A stretch of 64,000 nt of DNA from NCBI RefSeq assembly GCF_014763045.1, contig NZ_JACTAG010000002.1, forward strand, positions 620,001 to 684,000, in the 5' to 3' direction. A program made the position numbers and the translations under genes. The notes beneath the pieces are model-generated. The model was not told the origin of the DNA and did not search any database. It saw nothing but the letters and a program-made list of their open reading frames with translations. Positions 1-10,038 of this stretch are shown piece by piece. Source of the DNA: Sulfitobacter aestuariivivens. GTDB taxonomy: Bacteria > Pseudomonadota > Alphaproteobacteria > Rhodobacterales > Rhodobacteraceae. Numbering within the stretch: the stretch's first letter is position 1; every line of letters begins with the position of its first letter.

Positions 1-569
1 AGATCATAATGAATGCGGTGCCCGTTGAACGTAACGGCCGAATAGCGGAAGAGCTGCGTCGTGCTGAAAGACACGGCGTCTTCGGTTTCAGCATCATTGG
101 GTGCCGATGGGGCCGTGGGTTTGACGGACGTAGGATCGGCGTCCTGGCGATAGACCAGGTCCTGCCATTCGGTCACGCAAAGCTGCCCGGCCTGTTCGAT
201 ATCATGCCTGAGCGTGACAAATCCCAGCGGGCCGGTCCGCCCCTCCTTGCGCTGAGACGTCTCGCAAGTGGTGGTTTTCTTCGCCCGGATTCCCGCGCGC
301 AGGGGGCTATGAAACGTCAGGCGTCCCCCGGCCCACATGCGGCGTTGCAATCCCATATCGGGAATGATCCCACCAACACGCGGATGGCCATCCCGGCCGA
401 GCACCTCGGCAGGCGCGGGTGACCAGAAATAGGCCTGATGGTAAAAGGGCGGCAGGACATCACCCGCCTGTGTCTGCACTGCACGGCCCAGTGTCACATC
501 CAGCGCAGCCGCACGCGCCGGGTCCATGTCATCGCTTTGACTTAAGGTTGGTCTTGGGTCAGTGTTCAT
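1..569 (-). CDS. MaoC/FAS1-like acyl-CoA dehydratase, C-terminal part cut off by window edge
   Basis: An open frame runs from an ATG at 569 to the window edge without a stop (189 codons visible). The start follows an AGGAG-type ribosome site with short spacing. The visible protein has an N-terminal region containing PPFYHQAYFW and a G-rich stretch (RVGGIIPDMG). Near the cut it has FRYSAVTFNGHRIHYD, which is typical of the second hot-dog domain of MaoC-type hydratases that hydrate enoyl-CoA or mesaconyl/itaconyl-CoA esters. In this domain the Asp and His after the F-S-A-x-T-F-N motif are usually catalytic, and the H-x-x-H-Y-D context is present. It is divergent from the VOC gene with only about 25 bp between starts. 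Substrate cannot be told from sequence. The frame is absent from ordinary ORF lists because its stop lies outside the window. Confidence 0.85.
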   Translation of the reverse strand, partial: MNTDPRPTLSQSDDMDPARAAALDVTLGRAVQTQAGDVLPPFYHQAYFWSPAPAEVLGRDGHPRVGGIIPDMGLQRRMWAGGRLTFHSPLRAGIRAKKTTTCETSQRKEGRTGPLGFVTLRHDIEQAGQLCVTEWQDLVYRQDADPTSVKPTAPSAPNDAETEDAVSFSTTQLFRYSAVTFNGHRIHYD

Positions 570-593
570 ATCTCCTGCCTAGACCGAGCACCC

Positions 594-1016
594 GTGATGC
601 CGCAATCCCCTGCCCCGTCCCTTCACCATCTGGACCATTTTGTTCTGACAGTGGCCGATATCCCAAAAACGGTCGCTTTTTATGAGGAGGTGTTGGGGAT
701 GCGCGCCAAAACCTTTGCACCCCAAAGCGGGCCACGGCGATATGCACTGACGTTCGGCGACGCCAAGATCAACCTTCATCAACGCGGTGCTGAATTCGAG
801 CCCAAGGCGGCCAATCCTTTGCCGGGCAGCGCAGATCTGTGTTTTTTGACAAAAACGCCCCTGAACGAATGGGCCGATCACCTCGCGGTACAGGGTGTGC
901 CCATAGAAAAAGGCCCGGTGCCCCGCACCGGGGCAACCGGGCCTCTCTTGTCGATCTATCTGCGTGATCCGGATGGCAACCTTATCGAGATCAGCACGTC
1001 AAATCAGACCGCGTAG
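594..1016 (+). CDS. VOC (glyoxalase/bleomycin-resistance fold) family protein
   Basis: This is a single VOC module of about 139 residues. It opens with LDHFVLTVADIPKTVAFYE, the first beta-alpha-beta unit with a metal-ligand His in the HFVL motif. It ends with YLRDPDGNLIEIS, which carries the second-repeat Glu ligand. Such proteins bind a divalent metal and act as lyases, dioxygenases or resistance proteins; many single-module ones in proteobacteria are unassigned. Two starts are possible, GTG at 594 or ATG at 597; the ATG is more likely and neither has a clear ribosome site. The 3' end overlaps the convergent FMN reductase by 18 bp. It is cytoplasmic and its substrate is unknown. Confidence 0.9.
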   Translation: MMPQSPAPSLHHLDHFVLTVADIPKTVAFYEEVLGMRAKTFAPQSGPRRYALTFGDAKINLHQRGAEFEPKAANPLPGSADLCFLTKTPLNEWADHLAVQGVPIEKGPVPRTGATGPLLSIYLRDPDGNLIEISTSNQTA

Positions 1017-1535
1017 CTGCTTCATGAGCTCCGTCAGTTCCTTGATGTATATTTCACCCGTGAGGTAACCATTCTCATTAAAGGCCTGCCCGCTTTGCGC
1101 CAGATGGATCTCTGGTCCCTGCAAGATGTTGGGGCGAAACGGCACCATGAATCCTCGCAGAATCATCTGGGCGCGTTCCCCGCCGGCCCGGCCCGCAGCG
1201 GCGGACATGACGGCCAGCGGCTTGCCATTCCAAGGTTTGCCATCTGTACGGCTGACCCAGTCGAGGGCGTTTTTCAGCACGCCCGACGGACCCTTGTTGT
1301 ATTCCGGCGTTGAGATGATCACCGCATCTGCGTCGGCGATCTGCTGAGCAAGCGTCTGGACATCCTGCGGGATCCCGTGGGCCTTTTCCTCGTCCCCGTC
1401 ATACAGAGGAAAGCGGATGTTCGCTTCGACATAGTTGGCATCACCAAAAAGGCGCGCAGCCTCTTTCAGCAGTTTGCGGTTGGTGGATTCTGCACGGGTT
1501 GATCCGGAGATACCCAGTAAGGTTGGTGTGGTCAT
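999..1535 (-). CDS. NAD(P)H-dependent FMN reductase / flavodoxin-fold quinone reductase
   Basis: The 178-residue protein has the flavodoxin-like fold of the ArsH/YhdA/ChrR-type reductases. LLGISGSTRAESTNRKLL forms the FMN phosphate-binding loop (GSxRxxSxN type), and TPEYNKGPSGVLKNALDW near residues 95-115 is the hallmark PEYN-G-PG-KNAiDW motif of the family. These enzymes use NAD(P)H to reduce FMN, quinones or oxyanions in the cytoplasm. The start ATG at 1535 gives the full N-terminal strand. It is convergent with the VOC gene, and a rho-independent hairpin for the next minus-strand gene lies just upstream. The precise acceptor is not predictable. Confidence 0.92.
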   Translation of the reverse strand: MTTPTLLGISGSTRAESTNRKLLKEAARLFGDANYVEANIRFPLYDGDEEKAHGIPQDVQTLAQQIADADAVIISTPEYNKGPSGVLKNALDWVSRTDGKPWNGKPLAVMSAAAGRAGGERAQMILRGFMVPFRPNILQGPEIHLAQSGQAFNENGYLTGEIYIKELTELMKQLRGLI

Positions 1536-1595
1536 TTCGGGGCCTCGTCATTGCGTTTCCCCGATCAAGTTGGGCCTCGCCCGCTTAAAAGCAAG

Positions 1596-1620
1596 AAGCC
1601 CCCGCGCAATGCAGGGGCTT
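1596..1620 (-). terminator. Rho-independent-type hairpin after the OmpA lipoprotein gene
   Basis: A 7-bp stem (AAGCCCC at 1596-1602, GGGGCTT at 1614-1620) has an 11-nt loop. Read on the minus strand it is followed by a CTTGCTTTTAA tail. It lies 36 bp past the stop of the 1657-2325 gene. Confidence 0.6.
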
Positions 1621-1656
1621 TGTGCAATTTTGAACGGATCTTGTGATCTGCCGGTA

Positions 1657-2325
1657 TCAGGCGTTCGGCAGGATCACGATCTCGACCCGGCGGTTCTGCT
1701 GCTTGCCCTGCGGTGTCAGGTTGCTGGCAACCGGCTGGCTTTCCCCGCGACCGAAGGTCTGGATGCGGCCCTGCGGGACGCCGTTTTGCAGCAGCACACC
1801 TGCAACCGCGCGCGCGCGGTCTTCGGACAATTGCTGGTTATAGGCGGCATCGCCGTCGCTGTCGGTGTGACCGACAATCTGCAACGTCGAATTGGCGTAG
1901 ATCTGAACGTTTTGCGCAAGCGCACGCAGGTCTCCGATCAGTGCAGGCTGCAGCGCCGTGCTGTCGGTTGCGAACAGGATATCCTGCGGCAGGGTCACGA
2001 TCAGGCGGTCACCGGTATTGGTAATCACCACGTTGCTGCCCATTTGCTGGCGCAGCTCTGCCTCTTGTTTATCTAGTGAATAGCCCACGCCTGCGCCAAC
2101 AGCGCCGCCCAATACCGCACCAATCAGTGCACCATCGCCCCGGTCGCCGTCGTCGGAAACCAGCGCGCCCAGCACTGCGCCGGAGGCCGCGCCAATCAGC
2201 GCGCCCTGATTGCGGTTCTGATTGGGATTACCGTCTTCCATGCCCAGTTGTGCAGGGTCTGTGCAGGCCCCCAACATCATTGCACTCGCCAAAGCGGCAC
2301 CCAGAGTCGTCTTGGTAGAAATCAT
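1657..2325 (-). CDS. OmpA-family outer-membrane lipoprotein with glycine-zipper domain (YiaD-like)
   Basis: The chosen ATG at 2325 sits behind a GAAGG ribosome site and gives a clean lipoprotein signal (lipobox MLGAC, modified Cys about residue 21). A longer frame upstream lacks signal character. After the signal come about 70 residues rich in G/A (GALIGAASGAVLGALV..., a glycine-zipper segment). The C-terminal OmpA domain follows, with the peptidoglycan-binding pattern GHTDSDGDAAYNQQLSEDRA and NRRVEIVI. The 222-residue length matches YiaD-like proteins. It should anchor the outer membrane to diaminopimelate in peptidoglycan. It is monocistronic, with its own terminator. Confidence 0.93.
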   Translation of the reverse strand: MISTKTTLGAALASAMMLGACTDPAQLGMEDGNPNQNRNQGALIGAASGAVLGALVSDDGDRGDGALIGAVLGGAVGAGVGYSLDKQEAELRQQMGSNVVITNTGDRLIVTLPQDILFATDSTALQPALIGDLRALAQNVQIYANSTLQIVGHTDSDGDAAYNQQLSEDRARAVAGVLLQNGVPQGRIQTFGRGESQPVASNLTPQGKQQNRRVEIVILPNA

Positions 2326-2437
2326 TTTACTGCCTTCATGTTGCGGCCCCGTTCGGGCAGGGCATCTTGATATGCGCACTATATATAGGCAGTACGACGG
2401 GGGAATCACGGGGAAAATGTCATCGGCGGCGTCCCGC

Positions 2438-3310
2438 CTATGACGCTTCGGCGCGCGCGGCCTCAAATGCCAGCATGGCACGTTTGACTGGCAGGCCCCA
2501 GTGATAGCCTCCCAAAGCCCCGGATTTTCGCAGGGCGCGGTGGCAGGGGATCAACCAACTGACCGGGTTACGTCCCACGGCCGTTCCCACGGCGCGCACT
2601 GCCTTTGGGTGCCCTATGGTTTCGGCAATGTCTGAATAGGTTGTGACCTGCCCCGACGGAATGCTGAGCAGCGCCTCCCAGACCTTGATCTGAAAAGGCG
2701 CGCCGATCAGGTACAGCGGCGCCTTATCCAGCTTGCCATCCTGCGCGCCAAAGGCTGTCAGCACCCAGGGGCGCAACATCATCGGATCCTCGACAAACTG
2801 TGCCTGCGGCCATCGGCTCAACAGGTCCTGCATTGCCGCCTCTTCGCCCATTTCACTGGCCAGCGCCAAACCACAGATGCCCTTTTCGGTTCCCATGACC
2901 AAAGCAGGCCCAAACGGACTTTCGAACCAACCCCAATAGATGGTCAGATCCGCGCCCTTGCGCGCAAATTCCCCAGGGCTCATGGCCTCCCACCGCAGGA
3001 AAAGGTCGTGCAGGCGGCCCGTCCCGGACAAGCCAAGCGAATGCGCCGCCTGAAGGGTTGTGGTGTTTTGCGCCAGCATCTGCTTGGCCTGACCCAGCAT
3101 CAGATACTGTTGATACCGTTTGGGCGACACGCCGACCCAGCGTGAAAAAAGGCGTTGGAAATGCGCGGCAGACATGCCCATCTCGCCGGCGATATCGTCC
3201 AGTTGCATGGGGTCTTCGGCGCGATCAAGCAGGTCTATCGCCCGGCGCATCACGCCGTAGTGGTACCCTTCCTGATCGGGCATTTCGGGTATGGGGCTGA
3301 TCTGTGTCAT
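2438..3310 (-). CDS. Ada-like fusion: AraC-type HTH plus O6-methylguanine-DNA methyltransferase
   Basis: The 290-residue protein has an AraC-type helix-turn-helix region (about residues 15-115, with MSAAHFQRLFSRWVGVSPKRY) fused to an MGMT domain. The alkyl-acceptor motif is PCHR with Cys256. The RAVGTAVGRNP stretch just before it and a C-terminal KRAMLAFE are also typical of MGMT. It should transfer methyl groups from O6-methylguanine to itself and may regulate alkylation repair. The N-terminal zinc methyl-phosphotriester domain of E. coli Ada is missing, so the classic switch that turns Ada into an activator is absent. It is divergent from nth, another DNA-repair gene, with a 96-bp gap. The alternative label is Ogt with an HTH extension. 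Confidence 0.92.
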   Translation of the reverse strand: MTQISPIPEMPDQEGYHYGVMRRAIDLLDRAEDPMQLDDIAGEMGMSAAHFQRLFSRWVGVSPKRYQQYLMLGQAKQMLAQNTTTLQAAHSLGLSGTGRLHDLFLRWEAMSPGEFARKGADLTIYWGWFESPFGPALVMGTEKGICGLALASEMGEEAAMQDLLSRWPQAQFVEDPMMLRPWVLTAFGAQDGKLDKAPLYLIGAPFQIKVWEALLSIPSGQVTTYSDIAETIGHPKAVRAVGTAVGRNPVSWLIPCHRALRKSGALGGYHWGLPVKRAMLAFEAARAEAS

Positions 3311-3406
3311 GGCTTTAATCTACGCCCCCGCATATCCCCGCGCGACCCGAAACTTGCTGTTTTTTGACAGCTTGCCCTGATGCCGTGAATTGCGCATACC
3401 GGCGCC

Positions 3407-4051
3407 ATGGCCAAACAGCTTGACTATCATACCATCCGCGCGATCTTTGACCGCTTTCATGACGCAGAGCCTGAACCAAAGGGCGAGCTGGAGCATGTGA
3501 ACGTCTATACGCTCGTTGTGGCCGTGGCACTGTCTGCGCAGGCCACCGATGCGGGCGTGAACAAGGCGACCCGGTCGCTCTTTCAAATTGCCGACACACC
3601 GCAAAAGATGCTCGATCTGGGCATTGACGGACTGACCGAGCACATCAAGACAATTGGCCTTTTTCGGCAGAAGGCCAAGAACGTCATCAAGCTGAGCCAG
3701 ATCCTGGTGGATCAATACGGCGGCGAAGTGCCCAATTCACGCGCAGCCCTTCAATCGCTGCCGGGTGTGGGCCGCAAGACCGCTAACGTGGTTCTGAACA
3801 TGTGGTGGCATCAACCGGCGCAGGCAGTGGACACGCACATCTTTCGCGTTGGAAATCGAACGGGCATCGCCCCCGGTAAAACCGTCGACGCGGTCGAACG
3901 GGCCATCGAAGATAATATTCCCGCCGACTTTCAGCTTCATGCCCATCATTGGCTGATCCTCCACGGCCGCTATCATTGCAAGGCGCGCAAGCCTTTGTGC
4001 CGCACTTGCCTTATCCGCGATCTTTGCTCTTACGAGGACAAAACAGAATGA
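3407..4051 (+). CDS. nth: Endonuclease III (DNA glycosylase / AP lyase)
   Basis: The 214-residue enzyme removes oxidised pyrimidines and cuts abasic sites by beta-elimination. The helix-hairpin-helix LPGVGRKTANVVL carries the catalytic Lys124, and Asp142 is in VDTHIFRV. The C-terminal cluster has Cys191, 198, 201 and 207 in the C-x6-C-x2-C-x5-C arrangement that binds [4Fe-4S]. Length is normal. The stop overlaps the start of the PfkB kinase by 4 bp (ATGA), so the two are probably co-transcribed. It lies divergent from the Ada-like gene. Confidence 0.97.
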   Translation: MAKQLDYHTIRAIFDRFHDAEPEPKGELEHVNVYTLVVAVALSAQATDAGVNKATRSLFQIADTPQKMLDLGIDGLTEHIKTIGLFRQKAKNVIKLSQILVDQYGGEVPNSRAALQSLPGVGRKTANVVLNMWWHQPAQAVDTHIFRVGNRTGIAPGKTVDAVERAIEDNIPADFQLHAHHWLILHGRYHCKARKPLCRTCLIRDLCSYEDKTE

Positions 4052-5040
4052 CCAAAACCTATGAACTTGTCGGCATCGGCAACGCCGTTGTGGACGTGAT
4101 TACCCAATGCGACGACAGCTTTCTGGGAAACATGGACATCGAAAAGGGCATCATGCAGCTGATCGAGCAAGACCGCGCTGAGCTGCTTTATGCCTCGATG
4201 AACGACCGCGTGCAGACGCCCGGCGGTGCCGTCGCAAACACAATTGCCGGTGCCGGTGCGCTGGGGATGCAAACGGCATTTATCGGGCGGGTCCGTGACG
4301 ACGCACTTGGCAGATTTTATGCCGATGCCATGACAGATATCGGCATCGACTTTGTGAATACGCCCGTATCTGGCAGCGATATTTCAACCTCGCGCTGCAT
4401 GATTTTCGTGACACCGGACGGGGAGCGGTCGCTGAACACATATCTGGGCATTTCGACCGGTCTGACCTCGGACGATGTGCCGCAGGATGTCTCGGGAAAC
4501 GCGAAACTGATGTTCCTTGAAGGCTACCTGTTTGACCATGACGCGGGAAAAACCGCCTTCCGCGAGGCGGCACGCGCGACCAAGGCGGGCGGTGGCAAGG
4601 CCGGCATCGCCATCTCCGATCCGTTCTGCGTGGAACGGCATCGCTATGACTTTCTCCAACTGATCGAACACGACCTGGATTACGTCATCGGCAATGAACA
4701 TGAAATCCAGTCGCTTTTCGAAACCAACGACACCGAGGCTGCGCTGTCCAAAACCGCAGATATCTGCGCCAATGTGGTCTGCACGCGCTCTGGTGATGGC
4801 GTGACCCTGATCCGCGACGGACAGCGTGTGGATGTGCCTGTGGACATGGTCACACCTGTCGATGCCACTGGTGCAGGCGATCAGTTTGCGGCGGGTTTCC
4901 TGTTCGGGATGTCCAAAGGTGCTGATCTGGAAACCTGTGGCCGCATGGGTAACCTGTGCGCAGCAGAGGTGATCAGCCACATCGGACCCCGGCCACAAAA
5001 GGATATGTTGGCCGCCTTCAAGGACGAAGGCCTGATCTGA
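4048..5040 (+). CDS. PfkB-family carbohydrate/nucleoside kinase (adenosine kinase-like)
   Basis: The start ATG overlaps the nth stop; an in-frame extension to 3949 lies inside nth and is rejected. The 330-residue protein begins YELVGIGNAVVDVI (sugar-binding strand). It has the PfkB signature 2, PVDATGAGDQFAAGFLFG, with catalytic base Asp278 and anion-hole GAG. The family phosphorylates ribokinase-type substrates. The GNA(V/I)VD start and GG-AVANT segment are those of the adenosine kinase group common in alphaproteobacteria, but fructokinase-like activity cannot be excluded. It is cytoplasmic, and a GNAT gene follows after 4 bp. Confidence 0.93.
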   Translation: MTKTYELVGIGNAVVDVITQCDDSFLGNMDIEKGIMQLIEQDRAELLYASMNDRVQTPGGAVANTIAGAGALGMQTAFIGRVRDDALGRFYADAMTDIGIDFVNTPVSGSDISTSRCMIFVTPDGERSLNTYLGISTGLTSDDVPQDVSGNAKLMFLEGYLFDHDAGKTAFREAARATKAGGGKAGIAISDPFCVERHRYDFLQLIEHDLDYVIGNEHEIQSLFETNDTEAALSKTADICANVVCTRSGDGVTLIRDGQRVDVPVDMVTPVDATGAGDQFAAGFLFGMSKGADLETCGRMGNLCAAEVISHIGPRPQKDMLAAFKDEGLI

Positions 5041-5044
5041 GCAC

Positions 5045-5632
5045 ATGAAGGACGGTTTGTACGACATCCCCGTCGGCAAGGTCGCCATGGTCGTCACGCA
5101 CCTTGAGATGCGCGCGCCGCATTTTCGCAAGGCGCCATGCCCGCCCGGGGTAGACTTTGTGCAGATCGACCCAGACGTCGCCACTTATCGCGCGCTGTTT
5201 CGGAAAGTCGGACAGGACTGGCTATGGTACGGACGGCTCGTGATGGAAGACAGCGCGCTGGATGCGATCCTGCGCGATCCGGCCGTGCAGATCTTTACGC
5301 TGCAGAAGGACGGTCAGGCCGAGGCCCTGCTGGAACTGGATTTCCGAAAGAACACCGAATGCGAGCTGGCCTATTTCGGCCTAAGTGCCGGGCTGATCGG
5401 CACCGGGGCCGGGGCCTATCTGATGGACCGCGCGGTAGAGCGCGCATTCGGATCACCGATTGATCGGTTGCATGTGCATACCTGTACCATCGACAGTCAG
5501 CAGGCGCTTGCGTTCTATATCCGCAGCGGATTTGCCGTCACGCGACAGCAGGTCGAGATTGATGATGATCCGCGGATTGCCGGACTGCTGCCCGACGACG
5601 TGGCCCCGCATGTGCCGCTGATCCGGCCTTGA
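5045..5632 (+). CDS. GNAT-family N-acetyltransferase
   Basis: The 195-residue protein carries an acetyl-CoA fold: the beta-bulge region LDFRKNTECELAYFGLSAGLIG, a glycine-rich pyrophosphate loop (IGTGAGAYLMDRA, about 118-130) and the C-terminal HVHTCTIDSQQALAFYIRSGF, where the A-L-x-F-Y-x-x-x-G-F motif is standard. It probably acetylates a small molecule or a protein amine. It is 4 bp after the PfkB kinase and almost certainly the third gene of nth-pfkB-gnat. It is convergent with the following minus-strand gene (7-bp gap). Confidence 0.9.
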   Translation: MKDGLYDIPVGKVAMVVTHLEMRAPHFRKAPCPPGVDFVQIDPDVATYRALFRKVGQDWLWYGRLVMEDSALDAILRDPAVQIFTLQKDGQAEALLELDFRKNTECELAYFGLSAGLIGTGAGAYLMDRAVERAFGSPIDRLHVHTCTIDSQQALAFYIRSGFAVTRQQVEIDDDPRIAGLLPDDVAPHVPLIRP

Positions 5633-5639
5633 GCCAGGT

Positions 5640-6116
5640 CTAACCTTTGCAGGCTTTGCCCCGCGCGCACCGCATGGCGGTGTCTAAGTGCGATTTCTTG
5701 GGATTGGCGAAGACATGCCCGCCGCAGGGTGTGATCGCAATGGCATATCGGCCCGGGGCGTCGCGGCGCACAAAGGCAAGCACCTCCTGCCCGTTTTCGG
5801 CACCGCCACACCAGGGTCCGAAACAGGCAACTTCCAGCGTAAGGCGCTGGTCAAACGGAACGGTAAAGCCATTCGCTGCCATTGATTTGCCCCGCAGTCT
5901 GCCCTTGATGCGGGTCATCTTTGGCGGGTTGGCTGTGCCATGCGATGTCTTTGGCAACTGTCGCATGTCCAGCGTGAGGCGCCCGACAACAACAAGATAG
6001 TCCTGCGTCGCCGCATCCGCCTCATGATAGGTGCGCGCCACCGAGGGCCGCAAACAGCTGAGCGCCGCGGCCTGAACAGGCAGCAGCAGTGCGACGAAAA
6101 TGATGACATACCGCAT
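5640..6116 (-). CDS. Small secreted cysteine-containing protein of unknown function (possibly NTR/OB-like)
   Basis: The chosen ATG at 6116 overlaps the rppH stop by one base (TGATG) and starts a clear signal peptide ([20 protein letters not shown]). The mature part of about 138 residues has five visible Cys, in SCLRP, ACFGPWCGG, TPCGG and MRCARGKAC contexts, and a DYLVVVGRLTL strand. The pattern of an N-terminal Cys-Leu followed by a VxGxL strand and a later CGG resembles the netrin/TIMP-like fold. That is only an impression. It is translationally coupled to rppH and exported to the periplasm. Function is not recognised. Confidence 0.75.
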   Translation of the reverse strand: MRYVIIFVALLLPVQAAALSCLRPSVARTYHEADAATQDYLVVVGRLTLDMRQLPKTSHGTANPPKMTRIKGRLRGKSMAANGFTVPFDQRLTLEVACFGPWCGGAENGQEVLAFVRRDAPGRYAIAITPCGGHVFANPKKSHLDTAMRCARGKACKG

Positions 6117-6598
6117 CACAGATGCGCCTCGAATGCCTTGAGGACGGCCACGTACACGTCGCGTTTGAAGGGGACGATGTTTGGCACCAGATCGGCCACA
6201 GGCATCCAGCGCCATGTCGAAAACTCCTGATGTTCGGTCTCGATGTTCACGTCGGCGTCCTGCCCGTTAAAGCGCATCAGGAACCATTTCTGCTCCTGTC
6301 CGCGATAGCGCCCTTTCCAGATTTTTGGCACCAGTTCGTGCGGCAGATCGTAAGGCAACCAGTCTTCGGTTTCCGCAAGGACATCCACCAGTGTTGCGGC
6401 CACGCCGGTCTCTTCTTGCAACTCGCGCAGCGCGGCGTCCTGCGGCGTCTCGCCCTTGTCGACACCACCCTGCGGCATCTGCCAGGCGTCAAAATTCCTG
6501 TCGGTGCGCTGCCCTACAAACGCGTCGCCCGCGCTATTGATCAGCATGACCCCGACACAGGGACGATAGGGCAGTTTGGCAATCTCTTCTGGTGACAT
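6116..6598 (-). CDS. rppH: RNA pyrophosphohydrolase (Nudix)
   Basis: The start ATG at 6598 follows AAAGGA and begins [17 protein letters not shown] 35-residue upstream extension has no family features. The 160-residue protein has the Nudix box G-GVDKGE-x7-REL-x-EETGV with metal-binding Glu residues. The segments [13 protein letters not shown] and EQKWFLMRF are typical of the RppH/IalA group. It converts 5'-triphosphate mRNA or Ap(n)A to monophosphate, starting 5'-dependent decay. The downstream secreted-protein gene overlaps its stop. It is divergent from fadH across 138 bp. Confidence 0.94.
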   Translation of the reverse strand: MSPEEIAKLPYRPCVGVMLINSAGDAFVGQRTDRNFDAWQMPQGGVDKGETPQDAALRELQEETGVAATLVDVLAETEDWLPYDLPHELVPKIWKGRYRGQEQKWFLMRFNGQDADVNIETEHQEFSTWRWMPVADLVPNIVPFKRDVYVAVLKAFEAHL

Positions 6599-6727
6599 AG
6601 ACGCGTCCTTTGGGCTGGATACCATGATGGCATGGCCAAGACAGCGATGCCACCGTCCAGATGACGCCGCGTTGTACGTGACACGCGGGCGCAGTAAGGT
6701 CATTCAGATGCAAATACCCGCAGATGA

Positions 6728-8764
<2,037 letters not shown>

Positions 8765-8816
8765 ACGGGCAGCGCGGCGCCCTATCGTGGGCCGTCGCGT
8801 CTGATTGTTAGATTGT

Positions 8817-8878
8817 CATGAGTTTAAGAGAAAGATGAAGAAGGGCGCTGCTCACTTCATCTTTCAAATAAACTCATG
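8817..8878. repeat. Long near-perfect hairpin made of two inverted copies of a 22-bp repeat
   Basis: Arms at 8817-8840 and 8855-8878 pair at 21 of 24 positions (CATGAGTTTA and GAAAGATGAAG blocks with a 3-nt internal mismatch) around a 14-nt loop. Each arm carries the sequence CTTCATCTTTC followed by 4-5 variable bases and TAAACTCA. A third, isolated copy is at 50108-50129. It lies between fadH and the CorA gene in a 191-bp gap with no other recognisable content. A role as a transcription terminator or mRNA 3'-end stabiliser is likely, but there is no U-tract. Confidence 0.8.
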
Positions 8879-8955
8879 TCTACCTTTGCTAAAGGCACCA
8901 CCCTCCGCGTGCTGCTCGCGCTTGCGAACGGTGCGCACCTCTGCAACTCTGCCGC

Positions 8956-9897
8956 ATGCCTCTTTGCGTCTTTGACATTCACCCCGACGGCACGGCTAGC
9001 GTGCCAGATGATACCGCTCTGACAGGGCCAAGCGCGTATCGCTGGTGGCACTTCGATTTGAACGATCCGGAATTGGCGTCGTGGTGCGCAAGTACACTTG
9101 ATCCGATCCCCGCCGCAGCCCTCTTGCAGTCCGAGACCAGACCAAGGTGCGATCCTTACAAGGACGGGCTAATCCTGAACCTGCGCGGGATCAACATGAA
9201 TGACCATCAGCCGTCCGACCAGATGGTGTCCGTACGGATGTGGGTCGCGCGGGACGTGATCGTTACTGTACGCGTACGCAAGGTCTTTGCGATGGACGAT
9301 ATCCGTCAGGGCATCGACGCAGATGATGCGCCGCGATCACCTGCCGCGTTTTTGCAACGCCTGATCGGGTTTCTGACCGGGCGGATTCAGAACGAGGTCA
9401 TGCAGATTGTCGAATTGACCGAATTTTACGAGCGCGATCTGGAAGACAAGGACACGCCCACGCCAAAGGAATTGCCCGAAGCGCGCAGGCGGGTGATCAA
9501 ACTGCGCCGTTATCTTGAACCGCAGCAGAACGCGTTGAACAGACTGGCCACGATCACTGGCGATCTGATCACGCCCGACGCCGCTTTGGAACTGCGCGAA
9601 TTGGCAAACCGCACCACCATTGCGGTTGAAGAACTGGCCGCACAACAAGAACGCATTATCGCCGTTCAGGATGAACACGACCTGCAGGTTTCCCAAAAAC
9701 AGGCCAGTCATGGATACCGGTTATCGGTGGCCGCTGCTGTTTTCCTGCCGCTGGGATTTCTGACCGGACTTTTTGGCGTGAACGTGGCGGGGATGCCAGG
9801 GATGAAGGATCCGATGGCCTTTACAGTCCTTTGTGTGGTGATGGGTTTTGTGTGCGTAATCCTGCTAATCGCGTTGAAAATCACGCGCTGGCTGTAG
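8956..9897 (+). CDS. CorA/ZntB-family divalent metal transporter
   Basis: The 313-residue protein has a long cytoplasmic N-terminal domain with a helical, charged middle (residues about 150-245) and two C-terminal membrane segments (about 250-270 and 285-310). Between them is the pore signature FGVNVAGMPG with Gly274, Val275 and Asn276, the GxN motif that forms the selectivity filter of the CorA superfamily. The short N-terminal domain starting with VFDIHPDG and the GVN rather than GMN motif point to the ZntB subgroup (zinc). The ion is not certain. It is an inner-membrane protein that works as a homopentamer in characterised relatives. It is followed by a LysR gene after 141 bp. Confidence 0.9.
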   Translation: MPLCVFDIHPDGTASVPDDTALTGPSAYRWWHFDLNDPELASWCASTLDPIPAAALLQSETRPRCDPYKDGLILNLRGINMNDHQPSDQMVSVRMWVARDVIVTVRVRKVFAMDDIRQGIDADDAPRSPAAFLQRLIGFLTGRIQNEVMQIVELTEFYERDLEDKDTPTPKELPEARRRVIKLRRYLEPQQNALNRLATITGDLITPDAALELRELANRTTIAVEELAAQQERIIAVQDEHDLQVSQKQASHGYRLSVAAAVFLPLGFLTGLFGVNVAGMPGMKDPMAFTVLCVVMGFVCVILLIALKITRWL

Positions 9898-10038
9898 CGA
9901 AACAATGCATTCGCCTGTTTCCGTGCCATCAACGATCCGCGCAATTACCTTGCTACTGTCCCACCCACGCCCAGAACCTGCCCCAATTGACCGCCATACC
10001 TGTTCTTCGACACACAAGACCCCAGAAGAGGAACAGGC

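Noticed and set aside
9..422. Plus-strand 137-codon frame at the left edge
   Set aside because: It lies opposite the partial MaoC-like gene, whose minus-strand translation has clear family motifs. The plus frame is a GC-driven shadow.
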